Assembly (NCBI GenBank): GCA_949128115.1
Contig: OX421965.1
Location: 28,763,681 to 28,827,680, forward strand
From: Anaspis maculata
Taxonomy: Eukaryota > Arthropoda > Insecta > Coleoptera > Scraptiidae
Length of the DNA stretch: 64,000 bases
Direction of reading: 5' to 3'
The notes below the pieces were generated by a model. That model was not told the origin of the DNA. It searched no databases and saw nothing but the letters and a program-made list of their open reading frames with translations. The stretch's first letter is position 1. Every line of letters starts with the position of its first letter. Positions 32,501 to 43,045 of this stretch are shown piece by piece. Made by a program: the position numbers and the translations under genes.

Positions 32501-33914
32501 CGGAATGATGCGGCATAAAATACTTACAATCCTCTCGATTTTCCACTTTCGATGAATGCCCAAGTGAGATGTACTCAGATATGAATTTTGAGTATTCCTC
32601 TTTCAGGCGAGGATTACGAGAAAGCTTTCTTTCCAATGAGTGAAATCGTTTCAAAGCGAACTCCTCTGAGTCACCCAAGTTTGATATTTGCTCATTGAAG
32701 GGAATCGATACAACAAATCGACCAGATGGGTCTCTCCGGTGAGTAGAGTTAAAATGCGCCTCGCATTTCTTCTCCTCTAGCGACAATGGTAATTTCGAAC
32801 AATTAGGTTGTTCCACTGCCCAAAATTTGGCTAGTGTAGAATCAATGGACTGTATGTTATCGACACAACAATGCGATTGAACGAAAGCTGAAGGTGAAAC
32901 TTTCAGCGGACCAGTAATAACCCAACCCAATCTCGTCTCTTGACAGACTGGTTGACCTTTTCCCAATGAAATTTGATTATTGATAATCAATTCCCAGAAA
33001 AGCGAAGCACCAATTAACAAATCAACTGGCTTGGCCTGGTTGAATGTTGGGTCAGCAAGACCCGTAAGAACCGATTCAGGAAGTGTAACCTCGTTCATCC
33101 TGAACGACTGAGCAGGAATCGCTCCGGTTATCTGAGGTATCACCAAGCATGAAAGATCGAAATCATGCTCAAAATTGTTGGAGAACATCTTGATCCTTGC
33201 CTGTTTTGTGACTCTTGACAAAGCAGAATTTACTCCTTGAACCGCAAAATCTATGTTAGTTGTCAATATTCCAAGCTTGTCACATAATGACTCGGTTACG
33301 AAATGGGATTGACTCCCAGAATCCAATAAACAACGGCACGAATGCACTTTTCCGCGCATATCACGAATCTTCACCATGGCTGTTGCCAACATCACCTGGG
33401 AAGTTTTAGAATTGTTAGCCATGACAGTGCTTCTCTGTGTGGAAGAATCCCCTTGTGAGCCTTCCGCTGAACTGGGCTCATGTTTGGGAGTGTCGAAATG
33501 AAGGAGAGTATGATGACGATTACCGCAATTTCTGCACGAAAATTTTGAAGAACAATTCTTCACGAAATGAGAACCCAGACAATTTCCACAAATTTTTAAG
33601 TCTTTCACCTTGGAATGTCGTTCAACAGGTTTTAGTCTCAAAAATTCAGGACAATGAGCGAGGAAATGATCTTTAGTGCACAACTTGCACGATCTTTGCG
33701 GTACCGCAGTGTAAGACTGGGTCTTAGGTTGAGACTTCACAAATTTGGAGCCCGAAAATGGCTTCAAAGTTGATTTTACTGAAGTAACTTCGTTGTTCAC
33801 TTCAAGTTGATCAAGCAACTCACATCGCTTTTGAAGAAAAGTTTCAAGTGTTTCCAATGTTGGAATCTCACTTGCAGTTTCCTCAGTGAAGGCTCGTTTT
33901 GTTTTATCATCGAA
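29508..33914 (-). CDS. pol: BEL/Pao Pol polyprotein region
   Basis: About 1468 codons are open, including 19 upstream of the TTG at 33857. Residues are counted from that codon. Zinc-knuckle-like Cys/His clusters lie at about 57-120. The aspartic protease motif LLDSGSQSHFV is at 177-187 (Asp179). The reverse transcriptase has FAADI near 508 and YVDD at 586-589. RNase H shows FCDAS at 763-767 and WCDST at 838-842. The integrase has an HHCC zinc site (His1079, His1084, Cys1114, Cys1117) and a catalytic triad Asp1150 (GVDYAGPF), Asp1216 (SSDNGANF), Glu1270 (GGIWEAG). All catalytic residues are present. The frame is continuous with Gag except for one TAA at 33915-33917, so Pol is expressed only by readthrough or not at all in this copy. 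Confidence 0.94.
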   Translation of the reverse strand, partial: FDDKTKRAFTEETASEIPTLETLETFLQKRCELLDQLEVNNEVTSVKSTLKPFSGSKFVKSQPKTQSYTAVPQRSCKLCTKDHFLAHCPEFLRLKPVERHSKVKDLKICGNCLGSHFVKNCSSKFSCRNCGNRHHTLLHFDTPKHEPSSAEGSQGDSSTQRSTVMANNSKTSQVMLATAMVKIRDMRGKVHSCRCLLDSGSQSHFVTESLCDKLGILTTNIDFAVQGVNSALSRVTKQARIKMFSNNFEHDFDLSCLVIPQITGAIPAQSFRMNEVTLPESVLTGLADPTFNQAKPVDLLIGASLFWELIINNQISLGKGQPVCQETRLGWVITGPLKVSPSAFVQSHCCVDNIQSIDSTLAKFWAVEQPNCSKLPLSLEEKKCEAHFNSTHRRDPSGRFVVSIPFNEQISNLGDSEEFALKRFHSLERKLSRNPRLKEEYSKFISEYISLGHSSKVENREDCKYFMPHHSVEKENSVSTKLRVVFDASMKTSTGISLNDTQLVGSVVQNDLLSIIIRFRQHSVVFAADIKKMYRQILIEPEQQLYQCILWRNDPTETLECYKLNTVTYGTASAPYLATKCVQQLATECKNSHPIASTMIANDFYVDDLLTGSDSVESLKLHRDEIINVLSGAQFELRKFMSNNPAMLEDLPDSDESHLQVLSFGEHKASKTLGIVWDASSDMIQYSIPNISLQRSEMTKRNILSIISSTFDPLGLLGPVIIISKLLMQSLWEHQLQWDDIIPSHLQSVWSQLQDQMPLLNELQIPRHVLSANPDSVQLHGFCDASEKAYGACIYLRSSTADDAMFECNLLVAKSKVAPLKKLSLPRLELCGALMLAQLSRKVMSSLRIENVELFFWCDSTITLSWIKATPNKWKTFVANRVAEIQELTDGHQWHHVDSKNNPADLISRGVCPSQLTTSELWWKGPSFLFEVIEIDRNAGEYPKLETLPEYRSSNPCCLIAQVQENSFEIFERFSNFIRLKRVTAYILRWKNRALNPVHKRSGPLQASEIQDALKCLVKVAQAETFAKEVHSLKAHKQLEATSSVLSLNPFLDNDGILRVGGRLHHSKFEYSKKHPILLGPKRGPKHPLTLLIMRSEHLRLFHCGPQALAASVREQFWPLSIRNLSRSVTRKCVTCFRVKPSLTSPPLMGDLPSSRTASYSVFAHIGVDYAGPFFLKNHKLRGAKLMKVWVALFVCLSTKAVHLEPVTDLTADAFIAAFRRFVSRRGKPSSVSSDNGANFVRANSDLRELNEFLKAKSNQTKIANSFSHDNIAWHFIPPNSPTFGGIWEAGVKSMKHHLRRVVGSAHITYEDFYTVLVQIEAILNSRPLCPLSSNSQDCNPLTPAHFLIGKPLTSIPDESFVEVAENRLSRFERLQKMVQHIWSRWNKEYIAELQARTKWRVTQRQRLQPGALVVVKDDNLPPLKWQLARIVELHPGADGVTRVVSVKTPQSVLKRAVTKICVLPIDA

Positions 33915-34766
33915 TTAACTGGAGATCAGATAAACCAACAAATCTGACCATTCATCCACCGGACGATTCAGATTTTGCAAAGCTCTCAAGTTTTTTGTTA
34001 AGTTGTCCAACAACTGTCTTAGCGCAACACGATTTTCTTTGGCAAGAGTTGGGAGTTCAAAAATTGCTTTGACGTGATCGTATATGATCAACTTTTTATT
34101 CTCGAATCGTTTACATAGAACATCCCAAGCGATAAGATACCCCTGATCCGATGTTTCAATGTTTTGAATGATTTGCAAGGCACTATCCGAGAGCGATGCC
34201 TTCAAATGAAAACATTTTTCAACATTTGTCATGTTTGGATTGTTATGGACTGCAGCCATAAATGAATCCCGAAACGATATCCAATTTTTGTAGTCCCCTG
34301 TGAACTTGGGAACTTCGATATTTTTCATGCTCATGCGCTGCATAGTTGGCACATGCTGAACCACACTAACGACAGGACTAGCAGTTTTGGCGATCAACTG
34401 ATTAGCCTTTGCAATAGTTCGGAAATACCTTTCAACGAACTGTTTCGAAAACTCTCCGTCTACATCGAACGAATGACACTTCAACTGAATTTCAACATCC
34501 TCAAATTGAGTCAAAATTGGTTGGATGTTTTCAACCCTACATTTTAATTCAAGTAATGCAGTTTCCGAAATGCTTGTATCAAGCAATGCCAAGACAAAGT
34601 TGTCGAAATAATCAAGTTTCTCTGCGAAACTACGAATCTTAGTAAGTAACAATGTCTCCTCAAGTTTTCTGAGCTCGGAAGTCGAAATGTCTTCCTCCTT
34701 TCTACTCTTCTTTGGCATTTTGACCGGAGATTGAACTGAACGTGAACAAAATACAAACCTTGTCAA
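33915..34766 (-). pseudogene. gag: BEL/Pao Gag region ending at in-frame TAA
   Basis: 283 codons are open up to a TAA at 33915-33917. The content (MSMKNIEVPKFTGDYKNWIS, FRDSFMAAVH, KCFHLKASLSDSALQII) is the Gag-like domain that precedes the zinc knuckles in Pao polyproteins. The frame continues without shift into Pol. The stop falls in a conserved LVYLISS-x-FDD stretch where a residue is expected, so it is probably a point nonsense mutation. The better start may be the Met at 34718 (MPKKSRKEED), because a splice-acceptor-like TTCAG lies just before it. Confidence 0.85.
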
Positions 34767-35829
34767 AGCGACACGAAAATGAATGAAAAAAGAAAATGAA
34801 CGAAAATTAAAAATGAAAACAACGCGAATCTAAACGAAGCAAAACAGCGAAAATAGCTGGAAACGAATTATTTACCGTAATTTAGTAAATAATGTACTTT
34901 TACCGAACAAAATTGACAGTATGCGGCACCTAAAAACGACGTTTGCAGGTCTACGCACACACAAACTGGGAATAAGCTAATTGAAATCTACGTCACACAG
35001 AAACAAGACAATAAAAGCTCGAAAATTCTCTTTATTTGCAAAGGATAGGCAAAAAAGAATTACCTGACGAATCTGGTGTGCTCCTCGATGACGAAGATGG
35101 CGAAGAGTGACGTGCGACGTGAAGAAATCAATCCGAAGGAATGCAACAAATGCGATGATACGCCGCCACTGGAATGGAATGTTAGGTGGCGCCTAAAGAA
35201 GTGGGCGTTGGCCGCTGGCGCTAACCTCCTTGGCTGGCGCGGAAAGATCGAAACGATGGATCGATAGAGATCGAGGATGTGCGAGTCGACACGATGTGTT
35301 GCAGGTTGGTGGCAGCCCCGAAGTTGCAGCATGGAATGGTCCACTTCAAACTTGAGGGTAGGCCGTGTATTGCCGTTGAAAGAGCCGAAAAATGGCGTCG
35401 AAATGCGAAATTTGCAGGAAAATGGCGAAATCGAAGTGAAACTCACACTTTTGCTGAGTGCCCTTCGCAAAGGGAACGAAAACGAAGCGATGAAATGCGG
35501 CGAAAGCTGCGGACGATAATGCGGTTGTAGACAGGCTTGATTCGCAGCCCTGTCTGTCGAATGGTGTGGGATGACGACGATGCGATGCACAATGCACGGA
35601 TTGTTGATGAATCCGCGATGAACCACACGCTTGGGGTTGCGAAATCAGGCTGGAACAATCGGTAGATTGTTGCACACTAGGTCTTTGCTGCACTTGCACT
35701 TGCACACGGTGCGCGGTGACCTCGACGGTGACAATGTTCGACGACGAGCGAAACAACGAGAAAAGAAGCGACGAAAATGGGGTAGCAAACTAGCGAACTA
35801 ATCCATCCGGCTCGTTTGGATCAAAACTA
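34767..35829 (-). other. BEL/Pao 1-kb leader
   Basis: The region between the 5' LTR and Gag is unusually long. It carries a sense-strand frame of 188 codons (35626-35060) that ends exactly at a splice-donor-like CAG/GTAATT; paired with the acceptor-like TTCAG near 34740 this outlines a possible leader intron of about 320 bp. The frame matches no family I know. Confidence 0.4.
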
Positions 35830-35995
35830 TGTTGTGATTTTCGATTAAAACCGCGAAGTATGTCGATGCATTGGTAAGGAAAAGATTTGCTGCGGCCATC
35901 TTGGTCAATGCTTTATTACTCACTTTTTGTATGACAGTTATGACACACATTCTTGCTGGGGCGGGCACGCCATCTATCTACTTTCTGCTCAAACA
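35830..35995 (-). repeat. BEL/Pao 5' LTR
   Basis: Upstream LTR on the element's strand, same sequence as 29197-29362; carries the element's promoter in principle. Confidence 0.92.
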
Positions 35996-36249
35996 ATATT
36001 ATTTTAGTACTCCACGAGCGGTAGGTACAGAGATTATTCACTAACAAATTATTTTTAAATAAGAAAATATTTATACCACTTGGATGTAGGAGGTAGGTAG
36101 TAAATATTATCAACCTTTGATAATAAGAATCAGTCTTTCCTCGCTGCCCATGTCCACAAGCATTTCTTGGTATGATCGAGGGTATGATGATGTATCCTGT
36201 GGAAAAATATGAAAATATGACATATTCCTTATACTTATAAAACTGTTGA

Positions 36250-36525
36250 TGGCAATAAAGTCCAGCTTGAGAATAAGAATGTTCATAAGGGACCTAAGTT
36301 AGTTTCACGATTCATGACAATCGTTCCACTAATAATAAATTCCAATATGACGGTCATCAAGATGGCGGCGGAATCATTAAACTCAGCTTGGAAATAAGAA
36401 TGTTGATACGAGACAAGAGTAAGTTCCAAGTTTCATGACGATCGTTCCACTAATGAGAAATTTCAATATGGCGGCCAAGATGGTGGCGGAATCATGAAAT
36501 TCAGCTTGAAAATAAAACCCATTGA
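36250..36525. repeat. ~120-bp tandem repeat, 2+ copies
   Basis: CAGCTTGAGAATAAGAATGTT and CAGCTTGGAAATAAGAATGTT begin successive units about 120 bp apart, each containing ATCGTTCCACTAAT and AAGATGG(C/T)GGCGGAATCAT; a third unit starts near 36504. Confidence 0.7.
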
Positions 36526-36809
36526 AAATTTATCTGCCCACTAGCCACCCTTTCGATGACCTAAGCTAAGCTATCCATCGGAAAAAGTTCCAAGCTCTAG
36601 ATTCATTCCCCGAGGAGGAGCTCAACTTCTTCGAAGTGCACAGGATATCTTAGTTTTTCGAAAATAATAATAGTGATAATATGAATGTCTATATGAAAAA
36701 GCCCATTGGCCACCCTTGGGAACATCAGCTATCCATAGGGAAAAGTTCCAATGAGGCTTTGGCTTCATTCCCCGAAGAGGAGTACCTAAAACTTCCTAAT
36801 TTCTACATG

Positions 36810-36813
<4 letters not shown>

Positions 36814-36863
<50 letters not shown>

Positions 36864-36868
36864 GAGAC
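36814..36868. repeat. (GACA)n microsatellite
   Basis: About 13 near-perfect GACA units. It terminates a segment with a weak internal duplication (CCATTGGCCACCCTTGG-like at 36546-36570 and 36700-36720). Confidence 0.9.
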
Positions 36869-38002
36869 AGACAAACCGGCCATATACCTAAGCGTAATTT
36901 TCCATAAAAAATCCGCTGAAATACATCAGTTTAAAACTAGGTCCAATTTCAATTTATCGTTCGTATTTAGTATACGGCTATACGCGTATACCTGTACCTA
37001 CCTATTTTCCGGTAGAAAAATGTAAAACCGGCCTGCGTTTTTGAGACCGGACTTAAATGATGGAGCTTAAGGTGAAGCCTCAATTGAAGATTTTTTACAA
37101 TAAGATGATTTGGAATAACATTTAGGTTTTCCCGGAAAATCCAAATTTTCCTGGCAAAATTCCCAATTTCCTGCAAATTACTTTCAATCTTTCTCTCTAA
37201 ATGTAACTTCTCACCCGAAGGGACGTTTCGAACAAAAATCTCCATAGGTTCCTGGATGCTAGTCGGGAAAGTTTTGGGGTGACACAACCGATTTTTTCAA
37301 TTTTGGATCTGGCACCACTGGGCCGGGTTCCCAACCTCCAGCCTCCTAGCTCAGCTCAGCTGACTGTATGCAAAGTCGCCGGTACAAGTTGCATGCTTAC
37401 GAGGAATCGAGGAATAGTAACCCTTCTCTTGCCGTATTTGGAAAAATAACAATCGAATTATAGGCACTTATTTTCTCAATCTAAAGCGACTTACACCCAC
37501 ACTAACATGGACGACGCATGTAACGGCATGCAAATCATAGAAATACTTAGTTTAGTTTAACCGTCATCGTCACCTATCAAAAATTGTCTCGAAAATTGTG
37601 GATAAGTTATATAGGTACTACCTACTCACCTTTATAGACTATTTCTGTTGTTCTGCCCAGTGTACAGACTTGTCCAATGTTCATTCCAACGATGAAACTC
37701 TTACTCAATTCACAGCTCACTAGTTCGTGCAAATAATAATACAATAATAATAAACGGTCTTCCGATTCCGATCTCTGCTGGGAGTATGTTGATTTTCATT
37801 TGTAGATGCTGTACCACGTGATCGGCAAAACTGATTTGAATTACTACCTTAAATTTTTCCATACCGATGTATGGAGAATCTCAAGTTTATTGGAAATCTT
37901 CCATTAAGTGATGGAGAAGTTCCATGCATGTATGGTATTTTGAAAAGTATGGGAAAAAAGCAATGTGGCCGCATGGGAAATTCACGATAATTTCTTACAG
38001 TG

Positions 38003-40250
38003 TATGTAGTTTTAAATGTAGGTATAAGATATCAAAAACAATTCACTTTCTCACCAAATGAGATGTCCTGTGTTGAAATTCGTTTAAAAATAAAAATGTC
38101 ACAGCGGCAGATGTCAATGCTCCACCCATTTTTTTTTATCCAGTATATACCTACATAATATGTCTTCACAAAGCTGGACATCACCAGGTTACTTGATACT
38201 TTCCTCTCTCCATGCTATTGAATAACCTTCTGCCTCTAGGTAATCTCCGCCATTTTAAAAAAAGGGCATCATCTGAATCTCAAGGGACGAAGAAGAGATC
38301 ACTGCGGGTCAAATCGTTTATTTAGGTCCAAGTTATGATTCTGCAAAATGGTTTGTCTTTATCATCATTCGCAACTTTAGTTTCCTACCACGTCCACTGT
38401 TATAATGCCAAGCTGGGATATGCCAAGATAGCCAAGGGATCCCATGCTTGCAAGATTCAATCGAGCCCCATGCAAGCGAAGCCCCCCATACTTAGAAGAG
38501 AAAATTCAGCGTTGCTGCTAGTGCCACCGTTAAACGATCCCCATTAGGTATCGGTAACTTGGAATCCAAAGCAGTAAATACCCAAGTTAGCATGTTCAAT
38601 GTACGATAACACGTCCATAAAATTAGCATTAGCAGCTACCTATGGCAACTCTCCAAGACCGGGAGCCCCATCAGCAACCGATAATAAAAAAACCGTCGTG
38701 TTGGTGCGACACATAAAATACATCAACGACAATTTTAATAAACCGCAATCATAATATTAATAACGATTATTAAACGTATAATAAAGTGTAAAGTGATATT
38801 TTCCACAACGGCCAGTATTTACGATGACTATACGATTACTGCTGCAAGTCAGCCTCTAATGGTAATTTGATTTCACGCAGAGACAGGAATTATTTCTCAT
38901 ATTTCTTATTTCAGAACTTCAGACGACCAGATCCGTGTTGGATACAAACGGGACCTGATAAAGTAGCATTAGCCGTCGTGGTCGTCTTCAACAGACCGAT
39001 TATCGGTTTGATAAATGCGGCCTTTCCGCCGTAGCACACGTGAAGTGATTAAAGTCTGGGCAATAATTATTGCAAAATTTTGAAATAAAGTTTCTGGTAT
39101 GTAAATTGGATTTTGTACCGTACCCGTATATCTACCTACTAGTACAGCAGCCAGGAGCCAGGGAGAGCAATAAGGAAATAAATTATTCCCAATAGGCCGG
39201 AAATCGGCTTAAATCGATCTTTATTGTGTTCAAGCTATAACATGCCAATTTTCCGCCTGACATAAATATGATGGATTGATGTCGTCATCATAAAAAAAGT
39301 GCAACAATCCTTTGTTTACCACTCGCTGTACCATATCTCAATTTCTGACCATGTAAATAATTGAGCTGTAACATTTTGATGTACCTACCTAAGTAGTATT
39401 AAGTATTAATAATCATCATCTCTTCATGGCTCTCAAGATAAGGTTCTGGAAGAGCATTTTTCCAAAGCGTCGTACCGTTTTGACTTTTCAAAACTAGGTA
39501 GGTACCACGTGACAGAAAATTAAAAATTAGGATTTGTATGGAGCCCTTCAATCTAGAAATGCAAATGCACAATAAACATGTAGTAAATACAAACCTCTCG
39601 GTCTCTATTCACTGAATAAACATGTTCATCTACCCATGCACTTCGCGGTGTGTTCAATAGAAAGCCTCGTCCAGAATATTGGTTTGCTTTGAGATTTATT
39701 TTTAAAGGAAGCTCTGTGAACAAGCATTTAAATCACTTTGACGCCAAGTCAACGTAGGTCTTGAACTTATAGAGATGTACATTTGGTTATAGTTGATTGA
39801 TCGTCCTTGAATGCAACAGGTGTCGAGTCAAAATAGATAAGATCAGATTACGAAAAAATGAACTGGATATGGTGAACCATTTGGAAGATATGAAAGATTT
39901 TTACGATATTCGCTTGAAACTCCAACTCGGGTATGAGCTGCAAACCTGGAACTTTGACTCGGGGATAAGTCACGAACCCGTACCATTTGGCGGAGGAGCC
40001 GTTCGGGAGCTTATACCAGATTCATCAGCAAGTTGCTGGGCTATTGAGCTCTTTCAGCTAGACGAAACTTGGAGATATTTACATATTTGTTGTTAAAAAC
40101 CGTTTGACAATAATTTTGAAACAACTTGTATCTAGATGCCGCGGATCTGAGCAGAGCAGGTCAATTTGATTTGTTGCTAATAAATTCCTTGATTATCACC
40201 TCAGGCATTTTTATTGGGCATTCAACGTTGAACAATATTAGAGTAGGTCT
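38003..40250. other. No gene recognised
   Basis: About 2.2 kb without a supportable gene. A 99-codon frame at 39797-40096 (+) has protein-like composition but no motif I recognise. Confidence 0.4.
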
Positions 40251-40320
40251 TTGTATAGGGTGGGCCACTAAAAATCAAAGAGACGTGTTTTCGGGCATTC
40301 AATCTGATTTTTTTCCAGTA

Positions 40321-40862
40321 CAGTAATGTATGGATAATCCGAACCCTCTATAATCCGAACTACTCTATAATCCGAACACCTCAATTGTGTAAAATGATAT
40401 CTATAATCCGAACCCCTGTATCCTGTAATCCGAACTGTCACTTATTTTTCTTTGTGCGTGCGCGCGCACCTTCCGAAAGAGTACTGAACATTTTGTGCGA
40501 GCTTGAAGTCTCAACTTGGATTATAAGCTGTATTTGAATCATGTCTTCAACATGGAAGCAGGTCACGTTGACTCTTCAACAAAAAGCTGAGATTTTGCGT
40601 CAATTAGAGTCTGGATATTCATACGCTACCCTGGAAGTACGCTTTAGTGAAATAATTCGAATTTATTTTAAATAAACCTTACATGGCTAGGTTGCATATT
40701 TTTCAATGTATATTGGGGAAATTTTTTTGGTTGAGTAAGATATCTTTAAACCGAACACGTTCGGATTATAGATGTCATTTAATATGCATTCTATAATCCG
40801 AACGTTTTGGTAATCCGAACGGGGTCTGCAAACTTTCTGTTCGGATTATCCAGACATTACTG
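40321..40862. mobile_element. pogo/Tigger-like deletion derivative
   Basis: The terminal repeats CAGTAATGTATGGATAATCC (left) and complement CAGTAATGTCTGGATAATCC (right) have TA duplicated outside (40319-40320, 40863-40864). Internal ATAATCCGAAC words repeat several times at each end, probably transposase binding sites. The only coding content is the transposase N-terminus (40541-40675). Confidence 0.82.
40541..40675 (+). pseudogene. pogo transposase N-terminal HTH fragment
   Basis: Forty-four codons: after MSSTWKQV comes TLTLQQKAEILRQLESGYSY and then ATLEVRFS. LTLxQKxEILxxLExGxSxxxLAxxF is the first helix-turn-helix of pogo/CENP-B-type DNA-binding domains. The frame ends at TAA where the internal deletion begins; the catalytic DDE part is absent. 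Confidence 0.75.
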
Positions 40863-41573
40863 TACTGCAATGTGATCGCGAGAGTGACATGAGCGCCATT
40901 TGGTCATTTTCCAGCCAGCTTCCTGGAAAATACCAAAGCCCTAAAAATCTCTAGAAAGGTGTAAAAAATGGTTTGAATTGGAAAAAAAACAGCCCAACCT
41001 GCACAACACTGTAAAATCTATGCCTAAAATGAGTCTTTGTGTCTCACTCGACCTATTATGCCATTTAAAGTTTTAAGGGCTTGGGATCACAGCGCCAATG
41101 GATGAAGCGACTTGCTACCGATTCTTTCATATAATGAGGTGGGGGTACTTGCCCATTTTTTTTATTGGCTTGATCGATAGTATGGTTAAATAATGTACCC
41201 GTATTTTTCTTATTCCTAAATTCCAAAAATTGTGGCCGTAAGCCTGTTTAAAAAATATATTTGTGACGTCACAAATATACTAAAAACTAAACAAACAGCA
41301 CTGTTGGATTGAAAACTCGAAAAACTGTTAGAGTGGCATCACAATATTTGAAAAATACAAGCATAAAAACTCCACTGAAATTTCCCCACTGTTACCAACC
41401 TTTTGAAAAAAAGTTTTCAACCAATGGTTATATTTTCCGGAGATTTCCAGGAAATACTCTTTACTACTCTAGTTGATGATTAAAAGTATTTTCAGTCGAA
41501 TCTGTTTCATTGGCAAGTACCCCATTTTTACTGGTCAAAAATACGTCTGGGTCGTTTTCAGTGGCCCACCCTG

Positions 41574-43040
41574 TATGTACCTATGTGGAATACTAATGAA
41601 ACAACATGGATATGAGTACCTAGAAGGAGAACTCAATAAATTGAGACATTTTAACGACAGGTGTATAATGTTGCATGCCTGGTGCCTGATGTTTTGTTGT
41701 ATATTACAGATGACGCAAACAGCATCCCAAGTCCCAAACATTTCCAAACTGTAATAAAAATGTTTGTTGCTCGAACTCGATGGCGTTTTTCAAATATAAA
41801 ACACATGATGATGCTTCTTGACGTTTGAATTTCTTTATCTTGTCGTCATAAAGCTGGCAGACGATAATTGGTAATAAAAACGAACAATATCCGTAGTTCA
41901 TCTCTTCTCTCGTGCGCTCTCAAGAGCCCAGACAGCCGCATGCACCGATGGGATTTCGAACGGATGGTTTAGGCATCCGAGATATTGTAACCCCCATTAA
42001 CGCAGGGGCCGACCTATGACAGTTAACTGCTCGTAAAATTGCATCCTTACAAACATAAACGAATGTATAATTTCGTTTTAATCATTATTGACGATAGAAT
42101 GTGAACATTGGCGTACGTCCACGAATGAAACGCATTTAGCCAGCTAGATCCTACGAGTTCTGAAGGAAGAAAAACTTGTATTCAAGTATCACCTACTTTT
42201 GATGGCCTTTTGATTTCGGCTTTCGATTCATTATAGGTAGGTACTATGTAACTTTTTTTATTTTGTGAAAATCTGGCCATCTTTTTTTCTTCTGGCCCAT
42301 ATCTCTGAAAAAATTTATTTGCTCGTGGTACCGGTTCGGATACCAACGCTATACTTGATGTGGTCATGAAGTCGTAGGTAGGTACTTGGATCATTATTAG
42401 AGCTTGGATTTTAAGACGTAAGAAAAGTGAAAAAAGGCAACCCTTTTACTTCTTTTAGGTTGTAAAATTCTCATTTCAGGCAAGTTTAGGCAAATACCGG
42501 AAAACCCGTCTCATGAGGGAAAAAGTGATAATTCAAAATTACGAATGAAATGATTAAGCCTGAACAAACTAAGGGCTCTATTTCACGTTCGATTTGCAAC
42601 CGCTTTAAAAGCCAAAACAAAAGTCAAACCTTAACGTCGATTTGCAGCTCTCTCCTGGTTCTGAACCAAAAATTCGAAAGAAAATGTCTTGTGATTTCCA
42701 TCTAGGTCCCTCGATCCTCGATAAAATCACATGGAATTATATTTTGTATCCCCATCATGTTCTTCCCTTAGATTGATCGGATTTGCATTTTATTTCACTT
42801 TTAAACATTCGATTCGATATAATAAGCGCTTTCCTTTTATATCTCAGCAAAGATTCTGACCTAACTTACATATTAGGTATAAGAATCTTATCTAATCTGA
42901 GCAAATGTGGTAGTCTACAAGGAACGTTGAAATCTGACTTCGCCAAGTGTAAACATACAGAGGAGTGCATCAAAAACGGTCACCAATGTAGCATCGTTAT
43001 TCCTCATCCGATCTCCAAAATTCAAAAACTAGTTCGAATG
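41574..43040. other. No gene recognised
   Basis: Frames of up to 93 codons near 41473-41901 overlap the end of the preceding TIR element and are anonymous. Nothing else is supportable. Confidence 0.4.
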
Positions 43041-43045
43041 ATTCG

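Larger units (their letters stand above)
29197..35995 (-). mobile_element. Near-intact BEL/Pao LTR retrotransposon
   Basis: A 6799-bp element is bounded by identical 166-bp LTRs (29197-29362 and 35830-35995) that begin TG and end CA, with ATATT duplicated outside (29192-29196, 35996-36000). The internal region carries one Gag-Pol reading frame on the minus strand (34766 to 29508) broken by a single stop. Domain order (Gag, zinc knuckles, protease, RT, RNase H, integrase) is that of BEL/Pao. LTR identity means the insertion is recent. The LTRs are short for the family. I could not identify a convincing primer site beginning TGG or a polypurine tract. Confidence 0.95.
27756..38002. mobile_element. 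Candidate TA-flanked element enclosing BEL/Pao
   Basis: CACTGTAAGAAA at 27756 and its complement TTTCTTACAGTG ending 38002 are each bordered by TA (27754-27755, 38003-38004). Sub-terminal words are shared too (TTCCATAC... and its inverted form). Removing the BEL/Pao insertion and the palindrome at 28098-28625 leaves about 2.9 kb. The short terminal repeats make this tentative, but the termini resemble CACTGATAGAAA of the element at 44297-50349. Confidence 0.45.
40256..41573. mobile_element. TIR element, AGGGTGGGCCACT ends, TA target
   Basis: TAGGGTGGGCCACTAAAAA (40256) and complement CAGGGTGGGCCACTGAAAA (from 41573) are inverted, each bordered by TA (40254-40255 and 41574-41575). Further sub-terminal similarity (GACGTG/GACGTA) extends the arms. 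It contains the pogo derivative at 40321-40862 as a later insertion. No transposase of its own is seen. Confidence 0.65.

Noticed and set aside
36811..36871. CRISPR-like array
   Set aside because: It is an uninterrupted GACA microsatellite without spacers, in a eukaryotic genome.
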